DNA of 5,317 bases from UBA7446 sp964014735 (lineage in GTDB: Bacteria > Bacteroidota > Bacteroidia > Flavobacteriales > Flavobacteriaceae). Location: assembly GCA_964014735.1 (NCBI GenBank), contig CAXHBH010000051.1, positions 1-5,317 on the forward strand, read 5' to 3'. Shown piece after piece: positions 1 through 4,943 of this stretch; the stretch's first letter is position 1, and the number at the start of each line of letters is the position of its first letter. The notes below the pieces were generated by a model. That model made no database searches and was not told where the DNA came from. It saw only the letters and a program-made list of their open reading frames with translations. A program made the position numbers and the translations under genes.

Positions 1-65
1 AAAAGCCCTGCGATTGTTACTGGTACTAATCCTAGAACAATACCTGATAATAATACTTCAACCAT
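1..65 (-). CDS. petG: Cytochrome b6f complex subunit PetG, 5' part only
   Basis: This is the N-terminal part of the small subunit V (PetG) of the cytochrome b6f complex, a single-span thylakoid membrane protein needed for assembly and stability of the complex between the two photosystems. Reading from the ATG at 65 to the window edge gives 21 codons: MVEVLLSGIVLGLVPVTIAG then L. This matches the strongly conserved PetG start (MVE.LLSGIVLGLVPVT.AGL), which is also most of its transmembrane helix. The family is about 37 residues, so roughly 16 codons and the stop lie beyond the left edge. The start is 29 bp downstream of the cbbX stop on the same strand, which suggests co-transcription with cbbX. 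No Shine-Dalgarno sequence stands out in the gap. The family assignment is near certain despite the short length. Confidence 0.95.
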   Translation of the reverse strand, partial: MVEVLLSGIVLGLVPVTIAGL

Positions 66-94
66 AATTTCTTATTGGTGTTTAAATAAATTTT

Positions 95-967
95 TTATAC
101 TTCCTCAAATAAACTACTTAGGCGAATGTCCTCTGCTTCGATTGTTACTAGGTCTGCCTTTGTCAGAATTTTATCCCCTGAAGCGAACATACGGTTAGCA
201 TGTCTCATTCGTGCTTTATCGATTGCATTACTTACTGTTCTGGCATTTGCAAATAATGGTAATTCTCGACGCTTTGCGACATACTCTAAAAGTGCGGCTT
301 CTGCATCAGGTGTCATACGGTATTGTTGTTCTTCAAGAATTAGCTTTGAGATTTGTAGTAACTCATTTGCTGTGTAATCTGGAAAATCAATGTGGTTTGC
401 TACTCGTGATGATAAACCTGGGTTTGATTCATAGAAACTATCCATGCGATCTTTATAACCAGCAAAGATTACAACCAAGTCTTCACGTTGATTCTCCATT
501 ACTTGAAGTAAGATTTCAATGGCTTCCGCACCATAGTCACGCTCATTATCTGGTTTATATAAATAGTATGCTTCATCAATAAAGAGAACACCGCCCATAG
601 CCTGTTTCAAAACTTCTTTTGTTTTTGGTGCAGTGTGTCCAATATATTGACCGACTAAATCGTCACGAGTAACTGTAATTAAATGTCCTTTACGAATATA
701 GCCGAGTTTATATAATATATCTGCCATACGGTTCGCTACGGCTGTTTTTCCAGTACCGGGGCTACCTGTAAATGACATATGTAACCCGACCGATGTGGAA
801 TTTATCCCGAGTCCAAGATTTTTTCGAAGACGCTGTACTAATAGTAATGCAGCAATTTCTTTAATACGTGCCTTTACGGGAGCTAAACCTACCAGATCTT
901 CTTCAAGTTGATCGATGATCCCTTGAATATCGGTTTTGTTATACTCTTCTTGTAAATTAAGTGCCAT
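95..967 (-). CDS. cbbX: CbbX, red-type Rubisco activase (AAA+ ATPase)
   Basis: CbbX is the AAA+ remodelling ATPase that releases inhibitory sugar phosphates from form ID (red-type) Rubisco in the plastid stroma. In characterised relatives it forms RuBP-stimulated hexamers that pull transiently on the RbcL C-terminus. The 290-residue product has normal length. Visible motifs are Walker A GSPGTGKT (68-75), the pore-loop motif with Tyr108 (QYIGHT, 107-112), Walker B VLFIDEA (127-133), a sensor-1 region FAGY (168-171), a likely arginine finger Arg188 (SSRVA) and a sensor-2 motif NART with Arg243. All are intact, so it should be active. The start at 967 gives the family's usual short N-terminus before the helical LVGLAPVK segment. 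It lies 68 bp downstream of ycf45 and 29 bp upstream of petG on the same strand. An extended -10 motif in the ycf45-cbbX gap may give it its own promoter. No Shine-Dalgarno is evident. Confidence 0.97.
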   Translation of the reverse strand: MALNLQEEYNKTDIQGIIDQLEEDLVGLAPVKARIKEIAALLLVQRLRKNLGLGINSTSVGLHMSFTGSPGTGKTAVANRMADILYKLGYIRKGHLITVTRDDLVGQYIGHTAPKTKEVLKQAMGGVLFIDEAYYLYKPDNERDYGAEAIEILLQVMENQREDLVVIFAGYKDRMDSFYESNPGLSSRVANHIDFPDYTANELLQISKLILEEQQYRMTPDAEAALLEYVAKRRELPLFANARTVSNAIDKARMRHANRMFASGDKILTKADLVTIEAEDIRLSSLFEEV

Positions 968-997
968 TGCATATGTATATTTAATACTACGTCAATA

Positions 998-1006
998 ATT
1001 ATAACA
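998..1006 (-). promoter_or_regulatory. Candidate extended -10 promoter for cbbX
   Basis: On the minus strand this reads TGTTATAAT, a perfect -10 hexamer (998-1003) with the TGn extension seen in bacterial-type promoters that tolerate a poor -35. The sequence 17 bp further upstream (ATAGTG) is a weak -35 match, consistent with an extended -10 type. A transcript would start about 20-25 nt before the cbbX ATG. The spacer is AT-rich, so chance occurrence is possible. cbbX could instead be read from ycf45. Confidence 0.4.
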
Positions 1007-1035
1007 CTTTTTCCAATAGTCACTATGGTATTTTT

Positions 1036-2691
1036 TTAATTTGGATAAATGCGAACACGTCGATTTAATTTATTTCCAACATTAGTGCTATTTAATTGAT
1101 AATGTTTTACTATGTCGCGTTGAAGTTTTCTAACAGAGCTTGTTCGAGGTAAAAGATCGAGCATTTTATGATTTGGAATAATAATTTCTTCAATAGCTAG
1201 CCTTGTTTCTTCTAAAGGGGTTAACAATTCTTTATCGATAATACGTGTGGCTTTACGAATGGTTTGTTTTTTAATTGGCGCAAATGTCTCGTATTTATTA
1301 TCTAATCTCTGTAATGCCTTTACAATTTCTAATAAACTGTGCCGTTGGATAGTATAAACTGTGGTTTTACGCGAATATGAAATTTGTTTTAACCTTCGAT
1401 TATTTTTAACTAAATTTTCGATAGCTAAAATAGCATCAGCATACTGAATCTCTTTTGTTATAATTATGGGTAGTTGTAACGTTCGTATTATAGCGTTAAG
1501 CTCTTGAGTATTTATACCGTACGTATATAAATTAATACTCTTTGTTAGTAATGTGTTATTATCGTTATCTAATTTTTTAATTTGTTGATTTTCCTTATGG
1601 TTAATTCCATTTAATAAAATACTTTTTTTTTGTTTTTTTACGGATATATTAGATTTAAGGTGGTGAGTTTTGTGGGATTCTTCTTTATTATAGCTAATTT
1701 CGCAATTAATATTTACATCCTGGTCGTTTGTTAAATTTCGTTTTTGCAGTAAAGGCTTTTGTCCCTTAAGTAATAAATCAACTGAATTCTCAATGTTATC
1801 GTGAATAATCCAAGTTTGTGAATCATGAATTTCAACAGCTATATCAAATGTGGGAGGTGTTTTTCGTTCTAAAATACTTTTTGCTGATCCACGTCGCTTT
1901 GCCTCTTCATCTCCTAATGTAACATGTTGTATTCCACCTATTAAATCTGTAATAGTTGGATTTTTAATTAAATTCTCTAATGTATTACCGTGTGCCGTAC
2001 CAATTAACTGAACACCTCGCTCCGCAATTGTACGCGCTGCTGTTGCTTCTAATTCAGTACCAATTTCATCGATTATTATAATTTCCGGCATATGATTTTC
2101 AACTGCTTCAATCATAATTTCATGCTGGTTTTTGGTACTTGAAACTTGCATACGACGAGATTTTCCAATAGACGGATGTGGTAAATCACCATCACCAGCA
2201 ATTTCATTAGATGTATCAATAATAATGACTCGTTTTTTCATCCCATCTGATAATACTCTAGCAATTTCCCTTATAGCAGTTGTTTTCCCCATACCTGGTT
2301 TACCCAATAGTAGAATTGATTTCTTATTTTCTAGTAAATCACGTACAATACTAACTGTCCCAAACACTGCGCGTCCGATCCGGCAAGTTAACCCAATTAT
2401 ATTGCCTTGGCGATTTCGTAAAGAACTTATACGATGGAGTGTCTTTTCTATTCCGGCTCGATTATCATCATTGAACTTTCCGAGTCGTTTTACAATATAA
2501 TCTAGATCTTGCCATACAATCGTACGATAAGATAAATATTCGCTACCGTCAGCAAACCTTGCCTCTGGTCTACGTCCAATATCTAATACAATCTCTATTA
2601 AAATTTCCCGTTTAGGGTGATATTTTAATGGTCCTTGAATAAAATCTGGTACTATTTCAAGTAGTTGGTCTAAATTATCTGCTAATAACAT
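1036..2691 (-). CDS. ycf45: Ycf45: P-loop ATPase with C-terminal R3H domain
   Basis: Ycf45 is a conserved protein of red-lineage plastids and cyanobacteria with a SpoIIIAA-like P-loop ATPase region and an R3H nucleic-acid-binding domain. Its cellular role is not established; the architecture suggests an ATP-dependent activity on RNA or single-stranded DNA. In the 551 residues I see an N-terminal region, Walker A GKPGMGKTT (130-138), a second hydrophobic strand with acidic end (RVIIIDTSNE, 154-163), Walker B EIIIIDEIG (203-211) and GTAHG (231-235). Residues about 310-395 form a Lys/Asn-rich, low-complexity linker. The R3H region lies near the C-terminus, with RKLQRDIVKHY (521-531), including Arg525 and His530, and a conserved tail NRRVRIYPN (543-551). 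The start at 2691 gives the family-like opening MLLADNL.QLLEI.P. The gene is downstream of ycf35 and upstream of cbbX. A promoter-like pair lies just upstream. Two poly-T runs around 1621-1640 lie in the linker; the frame stays open across them. Confidence 0.93.
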   Translation of the reverse strand: MLLADNLDQLLEIVPDFIQGPLKYHPKREILIEIVLDIGRRPEARFADGSEYLSYRTIVWQDLDYIVKRLGKFNDDNRAGIEKTLHRISSLRNRQGNIIGLTCRIGRAVFGTVSIVRDLLENKKSILLLGKPGMGKTTAIREIARVLSDGMKKRVIIIDTSNEIAGDGDLPHPSIGKSRRMQVSSTKNQHEIMIEAVENHMPEIIIIDEIGTELEATAARTIAERGVQLIGTAHGNTLENLIKNPTITDLIGGIQHVTLGDEEAKRRGSAKSILERKTPPTFDIAVEIHDSQTWIIHDNIENSVDLLLKGQKPLLQKRNLTNDQDVNINCEISYNKEESHKTHHLKSNISVKKQKKSILLNGINHKENQQIKKLDNDNNTLLTKSINLYTYGINTQELNAIIRTLQLPIIITKEIQYADAILAIENLVKNNRRLKQISYSRKTTVYTIQRHSLLEIVKALQRLDNKYETFAPIKKQTIRKATRIIDKELLTPLEETRLAIEEIIIPNHKMLDLLPRTSSVRKLQRDIVKHYQLNSTNVGNKLNRRVRIYPN

Positions 2692-2712
2692 TTTTTATAT
2701 TGATCACTGTTG

Positions 2713-2741
2713 ATTGTATCGTTGATTTTTTGTTTAGTTAA
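2713..2741 (-). promoter_or_regulatory. Candidate sigma70-type promoter for ycf45
   Basis: On the minus strand a -35-like TTAACT (2736-2741, four of six consensus bases) is followed after exactly 17 bp by TACAAT (2713-2718, five of six). A start about 7 bp downstream would leave a leader of roughly 15 nt before the ycf45 ATG. Position, spacing and orientation fit a plastid-encoded polymerase promoter. The AT-rich background weakens the call. Confidence 0.4.
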
Positions 2742-2745
2742 TTCA

Positions 2746-2797
2746 TGGATGATATCTTTACTAGATAGTGTATTTTATTTTATAAAAATATCATCTA
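2746..2797. repeat. Inverted repeat between ycf35 and ycf45
   Basis: GATGATATCTTTA (2748-2760) is complementary to TAAAAATATCATC (2783-2795) with a single C-A mismatch at 2756/2787, and one G-T and one T-A pair extend it outward. The intervening loop is 22 bp. It lies 22 bp past the ycf35 stop and upstream of the candidate ycf45 promoter. The simplest role is a 3'-end stabilising or terminating hairpin for ycf35. Minus-strand bases after it are not a clear T-run, so a role as a classical intrinsic terminator is uncertain. Confidence 0.5.
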
Positions 2798-2816
2798 CAT
2801 TTCTAGTATTACCTTT

Positions 2817-3200
2817 TTAACTAAATTTTCGTAATAATAATCTTACAGAACCATTTTGTGGGTTTTCGGATTGTGCGAGTTGAAAGCCCTCACGCTCACT
2901 CATCTGTACTATTGAATTATAGGCGTAACGTTGATTAACTTGATTTAAAAATTTGTCGATGGAATAAGGTTGTGACCAAAACATTAAATCTGTTACCAAT
3001 TCGTACTCACTCCCATTCCAGGCAAAGCCAATATCGTGATTGTTTGATTGTTTAATGACTAACTCTGCCACATGTTTTTGATTATTGTAGCCTCGTATTT
3101 CTTTACTTCCAACCTCTATTTCTAATGAAAGGTCATCTAAGCTTTTTTCTAAAATTGTTAAGTTGTAAAGTTTAGTTTTAATTTTTGTGAAGTGAGACAT
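2817..3200 (-). CDS. ycf35: Ycf35, conserved plastid/cyanobacterial protein (DUF1257)
   Basis: Ycf35 is a small soluble protein conserved in cyanobacteria and in plastids of red algae, cryptophytes and many stramenopiles (DUF1257 family). Its function is unknown. The 127-residue product is of normal family length and begins with the characteristic MSHFTKIKTK. It also carries the family block DIGFAWNGSEYELVTDLMFW (56-75), then QRYAYNSIV (90-98) and the C-terminal LLLRKF (121-126). There is no signal peptide or membrane segment, so a stromal location is inferred. The start at 3200 is fixed by the conserved N-terminus. It is the first gene of the minus-strand group here, divergent from rps6 across 509 bp and 125 bp upstream of ycf45. 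No obvious Shine-Dalgarno sequence precedes the ATG. Confidence 0.93.
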   Translation of the reverse strand: MSHFTKIKTKLYNLTILEKSLDDLSLEIEVGSKEIRGYNNQKHVAELVIKQSNNHDIGFAWNGSEYELVTDLMFWSQPYSIDKFLNQVNQRYAYNSIVQMSEREGFQLAQSENPQNGSVRLLLRKFS

Positions 3201-3645
3201 GTATTCTGAACTTCTTTAATTAACTTAGTAATTCGGCTACTTATTATTTTTTGTGGACTTGAATATATCGATATTTATAGCCAACTGTTCAACGAATAAT
3301 ACCAATTGTACGCAGGCAAAATCCAGGTTATTAGACTCCGCAACAAGCTACAATAGTAAGTGCTGTTACTGGATCTCTATTTGCTAACTCAACTCCAGCT
3401 CCATTGAGGTAGATTATCTCCTTTAATATTTAAAAAACAAAAAATTGTAGTCTAGAAGTTTATCGTACCTGATCTAATTATAGCATATATTCGGTTGTTA
3501 GTAGTTTTGTTTTTTATTTATGTTTATTGAAACACAAAAACGAAATTATTTAAGCAATAATTAACGGTGTGGTAGAAATAAGTTTTTCTTAATTTTTAAG
3601 TTAAAAATAACTATTACAAAATTTTGGTCTTAATTATAGTAATAC

Positions 3646-3674
3646 TTGTCTTTTTCAATTGTACTCGGTACAAT
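3646..3674 (+). promoter_or_regulatory. Candidate sigma70-type promoter for rps6
   Basis: TTGTCT (3646-3651, four of six -35 bases) is followed after 17 bp by TACAAT (3669-3674, five of six -10 bases). A start near 3681 would give a leader of about 29 nt before the rps6 ATG. A second TATAAT at 3692-3697 also exists, but it lies only 12 bp from the ATG and has no good -35, so I favour the first. The -10 is embedded in a perfect inverted repeat, listed separately. Confidence 0.45.
3658..3674. repeat. Perfect 7-bp inverted repeat overlapping the rps6 -10
   Basis: ATTGTAC (3658-3664), TCG, GTACAAT (3668-3674) is a perfect 7-bp dyad with a 3-bp centre. Its right arm contains the candidate rps6 -10 hexamer. 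The placement resembles a repressor operator. It could also form a small hairpin, but if transcription starts downstream of the -10 it would not be in the rps6 mRNA. Confidence 0.4.
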
Positions 3675-3709
3675 GGAATTGTAGTTTTTAATATAATATA
3701 TTTAGAAGT

Positions 3710-4012
3710 ATGCGTAAGGAATTAGAATTATATGAAATACTATTGTTATTAGACCCAAATCTTATTGACAATAAGGTAAATAATAAAATTGAATTTTATC
3801 AGGAGTTTTTAATGGGTAAGGGTAGTAAAGTTATGGTTCAAAATCAAGGGCGTAAAGGTCTAAGCTATGCTATAAAAAAGTTTGAAGCAGCTAATTTCAT
3901 TCAAATTGTGTTCTTAGGTAATGGTAAACTTATTAATCTGTTAAATAGTACTATTCGTAGAGATGAACGAGTTTTACGTCATATTGTAACAAAGTTAAAT
4001 AAAACATTTTAA
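3710..4012 (+). CDS. rps6: 30S ribosomal protein S6
   Basis: S6 is a protein of the small-subunit platform that binds the central domain of 16S rRNA together with S18 in the plastid ribosome. The 100-residue product has the usual S6 length and a single domain. It opens with the typical strand LELYEILLLLDPNL (5-18), followed by a helix with a conserved Gly-rich turn (to about 37). It then has GRKGLSYAIKKFEAANFIQI (47-66), where the family has G.R.LAY.I.K...G.Y, and RRDERVLRHIVTK (83-95), matching the R.DE.VLR motif. The ATG at 3710 gives the standard short N-terminus. It is the only protein gene on the plus strand here. No rps18 or ssb neighbour, as in the bacterial rpsF operon, is intact downstream; the next stretch is a decayed frame. 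No Shine-Dalgarno sequence is obvious. Confidence 0.95.
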   Translation: MRKELELYEILLLLDPNLIDNKVNNKIEFYQEFLMGKGSKVMVQNQGRKGLSYAIKKFEAANFIQIVFLGNGKLINLLNSTIRRDERVLRHIVTKLNKTF

Positions 4013-4072
4013 GTGGATGGAAATTAAACCCAGAGCAATATAACAAGGTTTTATTTAGAGGATCTTTATAAA

Positions 4073-4554
4073 ATGAACAATTTTAAACTTTCCTTTTACC
4101 GGATTTTAGTGACTGGTAAAGTAATAAATTGTACACGCAATTAATGGAAAAATTTATTAACGGAATTAATTGACGGTCCGCAATTTGAAGAAGAATTCTA
4201 CCAAATTTGGAGATTGAATTGTGATAAAAAATATAGTTGTGAAGGAATGCTCGGAGTAGATAATGAAAAATTAATTGCATCAGAGGGTTTCTCAGCTCTA
4301 ATGTCACCCCTATCCACTGATTGTGACGTTTTTGAACCAGACCCTAGCCTGAAACAGGAGATTATGAGATATCGGAAATTGAATTGAAAAATTGCTTGAA
4401 AAAACCTTTATTAGAAATAAAATATCGTTATCCTTGAGTTTTGAGCAGTAATAGATTCTTATGGTATTATGTGCAGATGGAATTAGAACTAATGGTATAC
4501 TAAGTTAGTATGGAAGAAAAGTATTTAAAACTTTTAGAGTATGAAGAAGAATTA
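4073..4554 (+). pseudogene. Probable decayed protein gene of unknown identity
   Basis: From an ATG at 4073, 61 bp after rps6, the frame encodes MNNFKLSFYRILVTGK... for 23 codons, meets TAA at 4142-4144, then stays open for 80 codons (4145-4384) before TGA at 4385. That second part has a protein-like mix of residues, for example GPQFEEEFYQIWRLN, CEGMLGVDNEKLIA and FEPDPSLKQEIMRYR. An overlapping frame one base over is open from 4348 to 4434 (segment ISEIELKNCLKKPLLEIKYR). The same frame continues with only TGA (4435) and TAA (4501) interrupting as far as 4554 (last piece MEEKYLKLLEYEEEL). The arrangement fits a gene of roughly 160 codons broken by stops and a frame switch. I do not recognise the family. 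The position after rps6 recalls ssb in the bacterial rpsF-ssb-rpsR operon, and ycf41 is a plastid ssb-like gene, but apart from the first residues there is little resemblance. Alternatives are sequencing errors in a live gene or chance openness. Confidence 0.4.
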
Positions 4555-4608
4555 TAAAAAATTGGTAAGTATCTTTCACTAAAAAAAGAAAAAAAAGTAT
4601 TTAACGAT

Positions 4609-4638
4609 TTGACAATTATTTTCATTTAACATTACAAT
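4609..4638 (+). promoter_or_regulatory. Strong sigma70-type promoter for trnfM
   Basis: TTGACA (4609-4614) is a perfect -35 hexamer. TACAAT (4633-4638), five of six, follows after 18 bp. Transcription starting near 4645 would give a precursor with about 15 nt ahead of the mature tRNA at 4660. This is the best promoter match in the window and the only one with a consensus -35. Confidence 0.65.
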
Positions 4639-4659
4639 AAATTCTATATTGTCTTTTTT

Positions 4660-4733
<74 letters not shown>

Positions 4734-4781
4734 TTATGTTTTGGATAAAAGTTTATGCATTTAGTTTCTATATTGAAGTTA

Positions 4782-4824
4782 AAAGTAGAATAGAATAGCA
4801 GAATTTCTTATTCTGTTCGACTTT
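4782..4824. repeat. Hairpin in the trnfM-psbA spacer
   Basis: The arms 4782-4798 and 4808-4824 pair over 17 positions with one A-G mismatch (4787/4819) and two G-T wobbles, leaving a 9-nt loop. A competing inner fold pairs CAGAAT (4799-4804) with ATTCTG (4810-4815). It lies about 50 bp past trnfM and about 120 bp past the psbA stop, between convergent genes. It may act in 3'-end processing or protection of the tRNA precursor or of read-through psbA mRNA. It is not followed by a clear T-run. Confidence 0.4.
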
Positions 4825-4889
4825 CAGGTTATCATAAAACTCTTGGACATTAATAATGCTACCAAATTAGAAGAATAAAATTGTAAATA

Positions 4890-4924
4890 AAAAACTAGAG
4901 AAACTTTTTGTCTCTCTAGTTTTT
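4890..4924 (-). terminator. psbA 3' hairpin / terminator
   Basis: AAAAACTAGAGA (4890-4901) pairs perfectly with TCTCTAGTTTTT (4913-4924) across an 11-nt loop, giving a 12-bp stem. On the minus strand it starts 19 bp after the psbA stop and ends in a T-run, the arrangement of an intrinsic terminator. In plastids such stem-loops mainly define and protect the psbA mRNA 3' end. Because both arms carry A/T tracts it could work in both directions and also block transcripts coming from trnfM. Confidence 0.75.
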
Positions 4925-4943
4925 ATAGGATCTAGATAACTAA

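Larger units (their letters stand above)
3201..3709. other. Divergent spacer between ycf35 and rps6, no confirmed gene
   Basis: These 509 bases separate two genes transcribed away from each other, so they should hold promoters for both. The outer parts are very AT-rich. The central block, about 3310-3424, has a visibly more balanced composition and a short open frame on each strand, but neither starts with ATG at a convincing place. A ten-base palindrome ATATCGATAT lies at 3265-3274, about 65 bp upstream of the ycf35 start. A weak minus-strand pair, TTGAAC then TATATT 19 bp later, overlaps this palindrome but is not strong enough to list as a promoter. I find no tRNA cloverleaf, no RNase P RNA core motif and no tmRNA ends. 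Confidence 0.6.
4013..4659. other. Spacer rps6-trnfM without an intact gene
   Basis: The 647 bases after rps6 hold no uninterrupted ORF with a recognisable product. Most of it (about 4073-4554) looks like a decayed plus-strand gene, listed separately. From about 4555 the sequence becomes simple and AT-rich, including a purine run at about 4581-4597, then a clear promoter for trnfM. A minus-strand frame at 4083-4307 lies opposite the decayed frame and looks like its shadow. No tRNA other than trnfM is visible. Confidence 0.7.

Noticed and set aside
126..582. Plus-strand open frames at 126-377 and 211-582
   Set aside because: They lie opposite cbbX, have no family-like features, and are antisense shadows of a well-supported gene.
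2132..2500. Plus-strand open frame of 122 codons
   Set aside because: It is fully antisense to the conserved ATPase part of ycf45, and its residues show no recognisable domain.
3321..3376. Short inverted repeat ATCCAG ... CTGGAT with a small inner AGTAA/TTACT stem
   Set aside because: The outer arms are only six bases and about 40 bases apart, which is expected by chance, and no larger fold joins them.
3310..3429. tRNA, tmRNA or RNase P RNA in the ycf35-rps6 spacer
   Set aside because: I could not build a cloverleaf with a T loop, found no tmRNA tag frame or tRNA-like ends, and found no conserved RNase P core motif on either strand.
3692..3697. TATAAT as the rps6 -10
   Set aside because: It lies only 12 bp before the ATG, which would leave almost no leader, and it has no good -35. 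The TTGTCT/TACAAT pair upstream fits better.
4073..4141. Assignment of the post-rps6 frame as ssb/ycf41
   Set aside because: The position after rps6 and the MNNF start are suggestive, but the rest of the translation shows no OB-fold pattern that I can recognise.
4083..4307. Minus-strand open frame of 74 codons
   Set aside because: It mirrors the plus-strand decayed frame. It lacks a ribosome binding site and has no recognisable motif. The plus-strand reading has the more protein-like composition.
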